Below are positions 1 to 8,526 of a DNA stretch of 35,024 bases, in pieces. Under the pieces are notes generated by a model. It saw nothing but the letters and a program-made list of their open reading frames with translations, did no database searches and was not told the origin of the DNA. Positions within the stretch are counted from its first letter, which is position 1. Each line of letters opens with the position of its first letter. This DNA is from an uncultured Eubacterium sp. (lineage in GTDB: Bacteria; Bacillota; Clostridia; Peptostreptococcales; Anaerovoracaceae). Location: NCBI GenBank assembly GCA_937900695.1, contig CALCFD010000017.1:1-35024 (forward strand), given 5' to 3'. Position numbers and translations under genes: made by a program.

Positions 1-18
1 GTGGCTCTTTTTTTGTTA
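1..18 (+). terminator. Possible 3' half of a terminator cut by the window edge
   Basis: The window opens with gtggctc followed at once by a run of eight T and then G. This is what the right arm and U-tract of a plus-strand rho-independent terminator look like. The left arm would lie outside the window, so it cannot be confirmed. Confidence 0.3.
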
Positions 19-100
19 TCCTAATTTACACCATTATATAGACACATCGCCATTTTAGAAATATAGTGACCTAGCTTTAAAGAATTTCAGATAAGATGTA

Positions 101-242
101 AAGAAGCCGCACTATATTTTTGTTTTTTAAGATAGTAGTACTTTTACTTAAGCTTAGTAGCACGAAGTATTACATTTTTAATTGAATTAGTGCGGTTATT
201 AGTACGGTGCTTAGTGCATCTCTAGTGAGATGCTTGTGCGGC
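101..242. repeat. Short intergenic repeat, copy A
   Basis: Non-coding stretch that shares three blocks in the same order with 18939-19034: aagaagccgcacta (101-114), atatttttgt (114-123) and a gatagta..ct block (131-142). The ends are inverted: GCCGCAC at 106-112 and GTGCGGC at 236-242. An inner tagtgcgg (188-195) is also complementary to ccgcacta (107-114). A separate small hairpin, gcatctc/gagatgc, lies at 216-233. Read on the minus strand, both copies end in TAGTGCGGCTTCTT, so the element could act as a long-loop terminator. It could equally be a decayed miniature mobile element. Confidence 0.45.
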
Positions 243-249
243 AACCAAA

Positions 250-282
250 CAAAACAAAAAGGTGCACCAATTTGGTGCACCC
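250..282 (-). terminator. Rho-independent terminator of the FtsW/PBP operon
   Basis: A near-perfect 10-bp inverted repeat (261-270 and 272-281, ggtgcaccaa / ttggtgcacc). On the minus strand it is followed by a T-rich run, TTTTTGTTTTG. It begins about 18 bases past the stop codon of the PBP gene, as expected for the end of that operon. The rest of 1-299 holds no gene that I can recognise. Confidence 0.85.
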
Positions 283-299
283 AGGAAAATCAAATTTAA

Positions 300-1670
300 C
301 TAGTCATATTTAATTGCTTCTTGAAGTACAGTGTTTGCGACTCTACCGGCAACATCGGACCCAAAACCGCTGTTTTCAACAAGAACTATAAAAGCGTAAG
401 GATGATCTTTATCCCTTAAAAAACCTGTAAACCATGCGTGAGGTCTAGCGGCTTTTGATGCTTCTGCTGTACCAGATTTTGCACAGATATCAAGACCAGG
501 GAAATTTGAAGCTCCGTAGTTTGACTCAACATTGTTTTTCATCATGGCAGCAAGCTTTTTAGCAGTTTCTTCATTAATAAGTTCCTCAGTTTTAGTCTTA
601 AATGGCAAGCTTGCAGGAAGACCGTTGGAAAATTGCACGCTGTCGATGATTTTAGGGTTGGCAGTTTTTCCACCATTTGCTATAGCACCCATGTAAACCA
701 TCATTGCACAAGGATTAACAAGGTCTTTGTGCTGACCGATACCAGTCCAAGCAAGACTTAGTCTGTTGTCGCTAAAATCAAAAGTACTAGGCTTAGTTTT
801 TATGCCATTTATATCATAGCTGTTCATAAGACCAGACTTTTTAGTGTATTCTTCAAGTTTTTTAGCACCGATCTGAGTGGCTAGTTTGCCGTATGCACAG
901 TTACATGATTTGGCTAAGGCTTCCTTAAAATCAACCTGTCCATGAGGATAAACACAAGTTATTTTATCCTTTTCATAAGAACCGTACTGCTCAGTTCCGT
1001 GACATGTATAAGACCAACTATCAAGATTGCCTAGCTCTTCGATGGCAGCTGTTGAAGTAATAAGCTTAAAGATAGAGCCAGGAACTATTGTGGCTGAAGT
1101 AAATCTATTTATATAAGCGCCTGAAGTGTCATCAGGACTAAGCTTAGGTGGATCATATGGATCGTAGTTTGGTGAACTGACCATGCAAACGATATCACCA
1201 GTTTTATAGTTGTAGATACCAACAGTGCCACGTCTATCTCCTAAAGCTTCTTTTGCAACTTTAGCCACCTTAGAATTTATAGTAAGATTTATGTTTCTAC
1301 CAGAGCCGCTAGCAGAGTAAACGCCAGTTACAAAGTTATAGCCTACCATCTTGTCTCTAAAAACAACATTGGCGCCAGTGGCGATGTTTCCAAGAGAGTC
1401 GCCAGTAGTGTGAACTAAAGCTCTTCTTGTAGTATAGTCTTCATTGTACTTTGTTTCACCATCTTTGGTGTTTGAAATAAGAGTTTCACCTTGTGAATCT
1501 TTGATTACACCTGTAGTGATTTTGCCTTTTGTAAAAATATGTTTGTTAGCTGGATAGCTAACCCATTCTCCGCCGTGTAAGGCTAGCTTACCGATATAAA
1601 ATCCTGTTCCAAGTACGAGAATGGCAGCAAAGAATAGGCAGATGATTGCGCGTTTTTGTAACTTTTTCAT
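300..1670 (-). CDS. PBP2-type penicillin-binding transpeptidase
   Basis: Class B penicillin-binding protein of 456 residues that cross-links peptidoglycan outside the membrane. One N-terminal membrane anchor (about 8-28) is followed by a short linker region and the transpeptidase domain. The active-site motifs are all visible: SxxK as S199-I-F-K202, SxN as S255-C-N257, and KSGT at 398-401. Length and layout resemble the actinobacterial PbpA type more than the long PBP2 of rods. Its ATG directly abuts the stop codon of the upstream FtsW/RodA gene (TAAATG), and an AAGGAG site sits inside that gene, so translation is probably coupled. The pair should form one glycan polymerase/cross-linking unit. 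Whether it serves elongation, division or sporulation cannot be told. Confidence 0.93.
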   Translation of the reverse strand: MKKLQKRAIICLFFAAILVLGTGFYIGKLALHGGEWVSYPANKHIFTKGKITTGVIKDSQGETLISNTKDGETKYNEDYTTRRALVHTTGDSLGNIATGANVVFRDKMVGYNFVTGVYSASGSGRNINLTINSKVAKVAKEALGDRRGTVGIYNYKTGDIVCMVSSPNYDPYDPPKLSPDDTSGAYINRFTSATIVPGSIFKLITSTAAIEELGNLDSWSYTCHGTEQYGSYEKDKITCVYPHGQVDFKEALAKSCNCAYGKLATQIGAKKLEEYTKKSGLMNSYDINGIKTKPSTFDFSDNRLSLAWTGIGQHKDLVNPCAMMVYMGAIANGGKTANPKIIDSVQFSNGLPASLPFKTKTEELINEETAKKLAAMMKNNVESNYGASNFPGLDICAKSGTAEASKAARPHAWFTGFLRDKDHPYAFIVLVENSGFGSDVAGRVANTVLQEAIKYD

Positions 1671-3425
1671 TTACCACTCATCTCCTTTCAATTTGACCTT
1701 TTGTACTGCAATACTTGCATTTTGGCGAGTATCAGCAGCCTTTAAAAAGGCAAGCATGCCCCATGAAACGATCATAGATGTACCACCGTTTGAAACAAAT
1801 GGGAATGTTACACCAGTTAGTGGCAAGATGTCTACAGCTCCAAAGACATTTAGTATTGTCTGGAATATAAATAGTGTTGTAGCAGCGCAAGCTGCAATAG
1901 TATAAAAGGCTGAACGTCCAGCTTTAATTGAGCGAACAGCAAATATTCCTAAAGTAACGATGGATAAAACAGCAAGCACTGCAATAATAAGACCCCATTC
2001 TTCAGATAAAATACCAAATACAAGGTCAGTATCTGCAGCAGCCACTTTATGAAGCCAACCTTCGCCAGGACCAAGACCAACCATGCCGCCACTAGCACCA
2101 GCAGACATAGTTCTTACTTGCTGATAGCCGCCTGCATCAGGAAAATCCCAAGCATGCATCCAGGTTTTAAATCGTCCTAATATATAAGGCTTAAAGCGCA
2201 GTATCATAAGAACGCCAGCACCTGCAGCGCCTACAAGTAAAAACAGCTTTGAAAAGTCACCACTTCTCAAAAATGAAATTACTAAAAATGTTACAAAGAA
2301 TATTGCAGCAGTACCAAAGTCTCCCATAAGAGCAAGACAACCTAAACAGAAAATAGAAAAACCTAAAAATAGTGTTAGATTTTTCTTTTCAAATAGTTCA
2401 TCTAAAGTTGCTGCTCCCACTAAAATATATGCAATCTTTACAAGTTCTGATGGCTGAAATGTAAATCCACCCAGTGAAACCCAGTTAGTAGCACCATATT
2501 TATTTGTTCCTAAAAAGATATTAATAAGAAGCAAAATCACGCTAGCAATTACTAAAAGTTTACGAGTTTTCATAGCACGATCAAGGTCGCGAAGATACCA
2601 ACATAAGCCTAAAAATAAAGCCATTCCTAAAACTATTGTAATTAATTGCTTAATCATTTCACTTGGAGCTGATGTGGCCGTCACAGCAAGTCCTAAAGTA
2701 GATAAGAAAAAAGCTATACTTTCAATTTCAAAAGAGGTTGTACCCATAGTCCTTATAGTTATGGAGTAAATCCACATGATAGCCGTAAAAATCCCAAAAG
2801 CGATAGGAACTGATGAAGGCAGAGCATCGCCTTCTACAAACATAAATTGTATAACTACCATTACCTGAAATATTGTAAGGGCAACAAGAGATCTCCAAGG
2901 AGTAAATTTTTTAGTCATACGACTTCTAGCTTCTTGATTATATCGTTGCTCTTCTAGGCTGGCAGGAACTAATACGCAATCAGCTCCACCAAGGGAAATA
3001 GTGTCTCCAATTTTAACAGGGGTTGATTTGTAAACAATATTACCATTTACCTTCGAACCACCTTTTGATCCAAGATCATTGTAAAACCAATTACCTTCAC
3101 TATCACGAACAAGGGTGCCGTGATTTCTTGAAACTGTCATAATATCTATAGGTACATCTACAGTTTGAGAACGCCCTATAACATTTTCCCAGTGGGCAAG
3201 AGGTTTAGTCTCACCATCGGGAAGAGATAAATATGCCCAGATTTCAGAAGGAGTTTTAGTTGATAGCAGTGATCTTATAGCTCTTAGCAAGATGTAAATT
3301 GCCAAGAAAACAAATACCCATCTGGCGATTGTTGTGTATATACCGCCAATAGTAGGTACACCGCTAAATAGATTACCGATATTGCCTACGAGGGCTTTTA
3401 AAAAATCTATTATCGAATCTAACAT
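1671..3425 (-). CDS. FHA domain fused to RodA/FtsW-type glycan polymerase
   Basis: A 584-residue SEDS-family membrane protein that polymerises lipid II into glycan strands. After one N-terminal membrane segment (about 30-48) comes a cytoplasmic FHA domain (about 65-160) with the GRS, SRNHG and NG signature residues that bind phosphothreonine. The SEDS core of roughly ten membrane segments follows, containing the GATNW and FQPSELVK motifs typical of FtsW/RodA/SpoVE. The FHA part implies control by a Ser/Thr kinase, which is not in this window. The start is set by AGGAAGG six bases before the ATG. Subfamily (FtsW, RodA or SpoVE) is left open. It is first in a two-gene operon with the PBP. Confidence 0.93.
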   Translation of the reverse strand: MLDSIIDFLKALVGNIGNLFSGVPTIGGIYTTIARWVFVFLAIYILLRAIRSLLSTKTPSEIWAYLSLPDGETKPLAHWENVIGRSQTVDVPIDIMTVSRNHGTLVRDSEGNWFYNDLGSKGGSKVNGNIVYKSTPVKIGDTISLGGADCVLVPASLEEQRYNQEARSRMTKKFTPWRSLVALTIFQVMVVIQFMFVEGDALPSSVPIAFGIFTAIMWIYSITIRTMGTTSFEIESIAFFLSTLGLAVTATSAPSEMIKQLITIVLGMALFLGLCWYLRDLDRAMKTRKLLVIASVILLLINIFLGTNKYGATNWVSLGGFTFQPSELVKIAYILVGAATLDELFEKKNLTLFLGFSIFCLGCLALMGDFGTAAIFFVTFLVISFLRSGDFSKLFLLVGAAGAGVLMILRFKPYILGRFKTWMHAWDFPDAGGYQQVRTMSAGASGGMVGLGPGEGWLHKVAAADTDLVFGILSEEWGLIIAVLAVLSIVTLGIFAVRSIKAGRSAFYTIAACAATTLFIFQTILNVFGAVDILPLTGVTFPFVSNGGTSMIVSWGMLAFLKAADTRQNASIAVQKVKLKGDEW

Positions 3426-3458
3426 ACGGTTCCTTCCTTTCCTAAATTTCTAAGGTTT

Positions 3459-3467
3459 ATTATAACA
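3459..3467 (-). promoter_or_regulatory. Extended -10 element for the FHA-FtsW/PBP operon
   Basis: On the minus strand the sequence reads TGTTATAAT, an extended -10 box, about 34 bases before the ATG at 3425. No good -35 box is visible, which is usual for extended -10 promoters. A divergent TATAAT (3488-3493, plus strand) lies 20 bases away and may serve the flavoprotein gene at 3531; its -35 is also poor. Confidence 0.45.
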
Positions 3468-3530
3468 CAAATAGGTGGTAAACTGTGTATAATATCTATA
3501 GATATATTTGAATTTTCATGGAGGAATGAC

Positions 3531-4751
3531 ATGTTTTTTGAGACTATAATTATCGGTGCTGGTGCAGCTGGACTTTTTTGTGGTGCAGCACTTAAAGATT
3601 ATAAAAGGAAATTTTTAATAATTGAAAAAAGTAGTAAAGTGGGATTAAAATTACTTGCATCAGGCAGCGGTCAGTGCAATTTTACCCATAGTGGTGATAT
3701 AAAAGATTTTACAAACTTTTATGGAGAAAATGGTAAAAAAATTAGAGGGATTCTCTTTAGATTTAACAACCAGATGATAGAAGAGTACTTTAACAGTCTT
3801 GGCCTTAAGACTATCACAAGGGAGGATGGCAAAGTTTTTCCGGCAACTTTAAAAGCGGAAGATATAAGAAGCTGTCTTCTTAAGGAGATTAGCAAAAACA
3901 AGGGAGAAGTTTTATGCCAGAGAAACGTTATTAGTATTTCTCAAAGTGATAGTGAGGGCATTTATAAGGTTATTGCAGAGGATAAGGATGGAAGAGAGTG
4001 TAGCTTTACTTGCAAAAATCTAGTTATAGCAGCAGGAGGAAAATCATATCCTAAAACAGGCTCTGATGGTAAAATTATGGAAACTATTAAAGCATTTGAT
4101 GATTTTGAAATAGTAGAGCAGAAAGCTGCTTTAGTTCCAATTTATATAGAAGGGTATTCTTATGAAAGACTTTCAGGAATTTCTATAAAGGGTGCCCAAA
4201 TAAAAAAAGGCAAAATAAAAGCCAGTGGGGATTTACTTTTTACCCATAGAAACTTTTCAGGTCCACTTATTTTGAACTTTTCAAGATATCTAAATCAAGG
4301 AGATATATTTGAAATAGATTATTTGCCGTCAGGCTTTAAAGGTGGGCAACACTTAAAGGGTGATGGAGAAAAAAGAGCCATTCTCAACTACTTAATAGAG
4401 GAGACAGCCCTGCCAAAAGCTATGCTAGAAGTATTTTTAGGTGAACTTAATATAAATTCAAAGGAAAAAACTGCTTCCCTTGGAGGCAAGAAGATAAAAG
4501 GTATAGAGGAAGCTATAAGATGTCATAGATATCTTGTAAATGGTAAAGCAGGACTAGATAAGGCTATGGTCACTTGTGGGGGTATTTCTTTAAAGGAAGT
4601 TTCAACAAGGAGTCTACAATCAAAAAAACACCCAGGACTTTACTTTATAGGTGAAATCCTGGATGTTGATGGTGATACTGGTGGATATAATATCCAGTTT
4701 GCATTTTCTAGCGGCTATGCAGCTGCTCAGCATATTTCACAGTTGCCATAG
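3531..4751 (+). CDS. HI0933-family FAD-dependent flavoprotein (BaiN/RdsA-like)
   Basis: A 406-residue NAD(P)/FAD-dependent oxidoreductase of the HI0933 family. The N-terminal GAGAAG dinucleotide motif (about 8-13) binds FAD. Further family signs are the GSGQCNFTH stretch near residue 45, AAGGKSYPKTGSDG in the middle, and the C-terminal GEILDVDGDTGGYN(I)QFAFSSG block that closes over the flavin. The substrate of most members is unknown; some are linked to bile-acid or rRNA-related chemistry, and nothing here decides. A GGAGG site seven bases before the ATG supports the start. The last 44 bases overlap the end of the convergent metH, with no terminator between them. Confidence 0.92.
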   Translation: MFFETIIIGAGAAGLFCGAALKDYKRKFLIIEKSSKVGLKLLASGSGQCNFTHSGDIKDFTNFYGENGKKIRGILFRFNNQMIEEYFNSLGLKTITREDGKVFPATLKAEDIRSCLLKEISKNKGEVLCQRNVISISQSDSEGIYKVIAEDKDGRECSFTCKNLVIAAGGKSYPKTGSDGKIMETIKAFDDFEIVEQKAALVPIYIEGYSYERLSGISIKGAQIKKGKIKASGDLLFTHRNFSGPLILNFSRYLNQGDIFEIDYLPSGFKGGQHLKGDGEKRAILNYLIEETALPKAMLEVFLGELNINSKEKTASLGGKKIKGIEEAIRCHRYLVNGKAGLDKAMVTCGGISLKEVSTRSLQSKKHPGLYFIGEILDVDGDTGGYNIQFAFSSGYAAAQHISQLP

Positions 4752-7104
4752 CATCTTTGCAGTAGCAATCTGCGCCAATAGTTTTAGCATAATTTTCATT
4801 TAAAACTGCGCCGCCGACAATAACTTTACAGTCGATATTTTCATCGCGAAGTTTTTTAATAGTTTCGGCCATATTTGGCACAGTAGTAGTCATAAGTGCA
4901 CTTAGTCCAACTAGGTGTGCTTTTTCTTTAAGTGCAGTTTTAACTATTATATCAGGATCAACGTCTTTTCCTAAGTCGATTACATTGTATCCATAGTTTT
5001 CTAATAAAACTTTAACGATATTTTTTCCAATATCATGTACATCGCCTTTTACAGTGGCGATTATAATTTTACCTTTTGTTACAGACTCTTGAGAGTTGTC
5101 ATTTTCTATCATTTCTTTAACAACGGCAAATGCCTCTTGAGCCGCCTCAGCACTCATAAGTAGCTGAGGTAGATAAATTATGCCAGTTTCATAGCTTTTT
5201 CCAACTTTATCTAAAGCAGGGATTACATGTTCGTTTATAATGTCTAGTGGAGCATTTGTTTTGGAAAGTTCATCTGCTGCTTTTTTAGCATCTTTTTTTA
5301 GTCCATTAATTATGCTATCCATCAGAGAATAAGTCTTAACTTTCGCAGTCGGACTTTTTTCTTGATGTTTTTCAAATACCTTAATATAATCCTGACAGTT
5401 CTTATCTTTACCGGCTAAAGCTCTGTAGCTGTGGTAAACATACATCATTTCCTCGGAAAATGGATTCATAATAGCAGCCTTAAGACCAGCAGATAATGCC
5501 ATTGCAAGAAAAGTTGATGTTAGCTTTTCTCTGCCAGGAAGACCAAAAGACACGTTTGAAACACCAATAGATGTTTTTATACCTAGCTGGCGAAGCTGCC
5601 AGATAGTTTCTAAGGTAGTCATTGGTGCAGTCTTGTCAGCACTTACTGTAAGAGTAAGTGGATCGACTACGATATCGTGCTTTGCAATGCCGTATTTTTC
5701 AGCTTCTGCAATAATCTTTTTAGCAATTTCAACTCTTCCTTCAGGAGTTTTTGGAATACCATTATCATCTAGTGTAAGTGCGATTAAAACACCACCATAC
5801 TTTGCTGCAATAGGTAGTATCTTATTTAAAGATTCTTCTTTACCGGATACTGAGTTTATAAATGGCTTACCGTTATAGTATCTTGCGGCAATTTCCATAG
5901 CCTCAGGATCTGCTGTATCAATCATAAGAGGAGTATCTACAACTGCCTGAATTTCTTTTATTAAAGTAAGAAGCATCGCAGGTTCATCTATTTCAGGAAG
6001 GCCTACGTTCACATCGATAATATGAGCTCCAGCATTTTTCTGATCCATAGCAAGCTTGATGATAGAACCCATATCTTGATCTTTAAGAGCTTCTTTAAAA
6101 ATCTTATTTCCAGTTGGATTAATTTTTTCACCAATAATGGCAAATTCTCTGCCTATACTAGCAGTTTTAGTATATGAAGCAACTACTGTATGTTCCTTTT
6201 GGTTGATTGCAGGAGGTGTAATGCTTTGTGCTTTTTCTACTAGGGCTTTTATGTGAGCTGGAGTAGTTCCGCAGCATCCTCCCAGCATAAATGCGCCTTT
6301 TTTAGCAAATGGCGCTACTTTTTTAGCGAATTCTTCAGGTTCAAGTCCCCATACTGTGTTGCCATCTTCGTCAGTTTGTGGCATGCCTGCATTTGGATTT
6401 ACCATAAGTGGTAGTGAAGTTTCTTCTAAGTATTTAGGCACAAATTTGGCAATTTGATCAGGTCCAAATCCGCAGTTTAATCCTAAAGCATCAACTCTAA
6501 GCCCCTCAAGAATGGCAGTTAGCACCTTAATATCTGCTCCTGTTAAAAGAGTGCCATTTTCATCAAGCATTGCAGAAGCAACTATAGGTAGATCACAGTT
6601 TTCTTTAGCAGCTAATATACCTGCTTTCATTTCATATACATCTGTCATAGTTTCTAGTAATATAAGATCAGCTCCAGCGTCTTTTGCCGCTGTAACTAAA
6701 ACTTTAAAACCTTCATATGCTTCATCAAAGGAAACTTCTCCCAAAGGAGCCATAAGCTTACCAATTGGTCCTAATCCTGCTGCAACAAATAAATCTTCTC
6801 TTCCTGTTTCTTTTTTGCATCTTTTTACAGCATTTTTAGCTAGTTCTACTGCTTTATACATAACTTCATAAGAAGTGTATTTATCTTGTGAAAATTTTAT
6901 AGGATTTGCACCAAATCCGTTTGTTTCAACAATATTAGCTCCAGCCATAAGATACTGGTAATGTATATCTTCAACTATTTCTGGTTTTTCCATGTTCCAG
7001 TATTCTGGAATTTCGCCACCTTTTAAACCTGCTGCCTGAAGCATAGTGCCCATTGCTCCATCGAAAAATAATAACTTCTTGCCTAATAAATCTCTAAATG
7101 TCAT
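4708..7104 (-). CDS. metH: Cobalamin-dependent methionine synthase, short form
   Basis: A 798-residue protein that moves a methyl group from methyltetrahydrofolate through cobalamin to homocysteine. Domains in order: homocysteine methyltransferase (about 1-290) with zinc ligands C211 and C277/C278; pterin-binding domain (about 320-570, starting at GEKINPTG); four-helix cap (about 590-680); and B12 domain with the base-off motif D688-x-H690-x-x-G693. It stops right after the B12 domain, so the C-terminal AdoMet-binding reactivation domain of the roughly 1200-residue enzyme is absent, as in many clostridia. A GAGGAG site lies eight bases before the ATG, inside the end of apbE. Only three bases separate the two genes, so they are co-transcribed. 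Confidence 0.95.
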   Translation of the reverse strand: MTFRDLLGKKLLFFDGAMGTMLQAAGLKGGEIPEYWNMEKPEIVEDIHYQYLMAGANIVETNGFGANPIKFSQDKYTSYEVMYKAVELAKNAVKRCKKETGREDLFVAAGLGPIGKLMAPLGEVSFDEAYEGFKVLVTAAKDAGADLILLETMTDVYEMKAGILAAKENCDLPIVASAMLDENGTLLTGADIKVLTAILEGLRVDALGLNCGFGPDQIAKFVPKYLEETSLPLMVNPNAGMPQTDEDGNTVWGLEPEEFAKKVAPFAKKGAFMLGGCCGTTPAHIKALVEKAQSITPPAINQKEHTVVASYTKTASIGREFAIIGEKINPTGNKIFKEALKDQDMGSIIKLAMDQKNAGAHIIDVNVGLPEIDEPAMLLTLIKEIQAVVDTPLMIDTADPEAMEIAARYYNGKPFINSVSGKEESLNKILPIAAKYGGVLIALTLDDNGIPKTPEGRVEIAKKIIAEAEKYGIAKHDIVVDPLTLTVSADKTAPMTTLETIWQLRQLGIKTSIGVSNVSFGLPGREKLTSTFLAMALSAGLKAAIMNPFSEEMMYVYHSYRALAGKDKNCQDYIKVFEKHQEKSPTAKVKTYSLMDSIINGLKKDAKKAADELSKTNAPLDIINEHVIPALDKVGKSYETGIIYLPQLLMSAEAAQEAFAVVKEMIENDNSQESVTKGKIIIATVKGDVHDIGKNIVKVLLENYGYNVIDLGKDVDPDIIVKTALKEKAHLVGLSALMTTTVPNMAETIKKLRDENIDCKVIVGGAVLNENYAKTIGADCYCKDAMATVKYAEQLHSR

Positions 7105-7107
7105 AAA

Positions 7108-8109
7108 TTACTTCTCCTCTTTCAAATCAAAACCTTTACTTTTGGTGATGTTACCATCTTTATCTACAATACAATATTCAAATCCCTTTTTATCCTTCAT
7201 AAACTCTACAGCCTTGTCTTTTCCCAAAAGAAGACATGTAGTAGAGTATCCATCACAGTCAACTGAAGTACCGATTTTACCTAGGATGGAAACTGACAAT
7301 ATGTCTGTGTCCATAGGATAGCCTGTTTTAGGATCAAGAACGTGATGATAATCTTTGCCATTTTCTTCAAAATGACGTTCAAAAGTTCCTGATGTTACTA
7401 CTGTCTGGTCTTGCATTTTTATGGATCCGTAGATTTCGCTGCGTTTGCTATAAGGAGTTTCAAGCCCTATATTCCATGGAGTACCATTTTCTTTACTTCC
7501 AATTGTAACAATATTACCACCAAGATTTACAACTCCTGATTTAACTCCTTTAGAAACTAAAAACTCGGAGACTCTGTCAGCTATATATCCCTTTGCAATA
7601 GCACCTAAATCTAGCCATGTGTTTTTATCTGTAAGTTGCACTGTATTATCGTGAATATGAACCTTTTTATATCCTATTGTAGGTAGTATAGCTTTAATTT
7701 TTTTATCTTTTGGTACCTTAGGGTTTTCTGCTGAGAAGTTCCATAAATCCGTTAGTCTACCAACTGTAATATCAAATTTTCCATTTGTTTCTTTTGATTT
7801 TTGTAAGCCAGCAGTTATGACCGCTGCGGTTTCAGGATCAACTGTAACCTTATTTCCTTCTGCATTATTGATTTTATAGATATCTGTACCTTTTATTGTA
7901 CGGCTGAATAATCCTTCATAGTAACCGCATTTTGCAAAAGCTTCATCTATTAAATCTTCTGCTTTAGACTTGTTCATGTCTCTAATCTCTATAGTACATG
8001 AAGTATTTAAATAAAAATCAGTTTTTGAAACAGGTTCTTTTGAAACACAGCCTGTCTGTGTTATAATTAAGATTGTACAAATTAAAATTGCAGATAATTT
8101 TTTAAACAT
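7108..8109 (-). CDS. apbE: FAD:protein FMN transferase (lipoprotein)
   Basis: A 333-residue ApbE that attaches FMN, taken from FAD, to Thr/Ser of target proteins on the outer face of the membrane. It carries a lipoprotein signal with the lipobox ending QTGC (C21). The core motifs LDLGAIAKGYIAD, VNLGGNIVTIG, HHVLDPKTGYP and the C-terminal Mg/FAD-binding region around CDGYSTTCLL are present. Likely targets are RnfG and RnfD, encoded a few kilobases away. It heads a two-gene operon with metH. The gap to the divergent NusG-domain gene is only 36 bases, so the promoter of that neighbour lies inside this coding region. Confidence 0.95.
   Translation of the reverse strand: MFKKLSAILICTILIITQTGCVSKEPVSKTDFYLNTSCTIEIRDMNKSKAEDLIDEAFAKCGYYEGLFSRTIKGTDIYKINNAEGNKVTVDPETAAVITAGLQKSKETNGKFDITVGRLTDLWNFSAENPKVPKDKKIKAILPTIGYKKVHIHDNTVQLTDKNTWLDLGAIAKGYIADRVSEFLVSKGVKSGVVNLGGNIVTIGSKENGTPWNIGLETPYSKRSEIYGSIKMQDQTVVTSGTFERHFEENGKDYHHVLDPKTGYPMDTDILSVSILGKIGTSVDCDGYSTTCLLLGKDKAVEFMKDKKGFEYCIVDKDGNITKSKGFDLKEEK
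8040..8067 (+). promoter_or_regulatory. Strong promoter for the NusG-II/Gx operon, inside apbE
   Basis: TTGAAA (8040-8045), a 16-base spacer, and TATAAT (8062-8067) preceded by TGT, which also makes an extended -10. Transcription would start near 8074 and give a leader of about 70 bases before the ATG at 8146. The element overlaps the signal-peptide codons of apbE on the other strand. Confidence 0.65.
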
Positions 8110-8145
8110 TATTTTACCTCGTTAATTTATTTTGGAGCAAAAATT

Positions 8146-8517
8146 ATGAAAATAAAAAAAGCTGATATAATTCTTGCTGTAATAATTGCAATAGTAGGTA
8201 TTGCAGCATCTATATATTTAAGTATGTATGATACTGACATCAAAAATGGTCAAGTAATCATCCATGCTAATAATAAGATTTATGGTGAGTATTCCCTTTA
8301 TGAAGATAGGGAAGTTACGGTCAAAGAAGGTGACCATATAAATAAGATTACCATAAAAGATGGCAATGTACAAATGTCATTTTCAACTTGTAAGAGTCAA
8401 GATTGTGTAAAGCAGGGGACTATAAAAGATAGCTCTAAAAGCATAATTTGTTTGCCTCATAAAATCGTAGTGGAAATTGAGTCAAAGGAAAGCGAATTTG
8501 ACTCAGTATCAAGGTAA
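8146..8517 (+). CDS. NusG domain II-containing membrane-anchored protein
   Basis: A 123-residue protein with one N-terminal membrane segment (about 8-27) and an extracytoplasmic NusG-domain-II-like beta domain. The family's conserved cysteines are present in CKSQDC and ICLPHK. Family members are commonly found beside rnf and apbE genes in Firmicutes; their exact job is unsettled. A GGAG site nine bases upstream supports the ATG. It is followed after nine bases by the Gx-type gene, which has its own AGGAGG site, so the two form an operon. Confidence 0.87.
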   Translation: MKIKKADIILAVIIAIVGIAASIYLSMYDTDIKNGQVIIHANNKIYGEYSLYEDREVTVKEGDHINKITIKDGNVQMSFSTCKSQDCVKQGTIKDSSKSIICLPHKIVVEIESKESEFDSVSR

Positions 8518-8526
8518 GGAGGAAGT

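Noticed and set aside
7105..8145. Cobalamin or SAM riboswitch for apbE-metH
   Set aside because: The operon leader is only a few tens of bases in a 36-base divergent gap, and no riboswitch core was seen.
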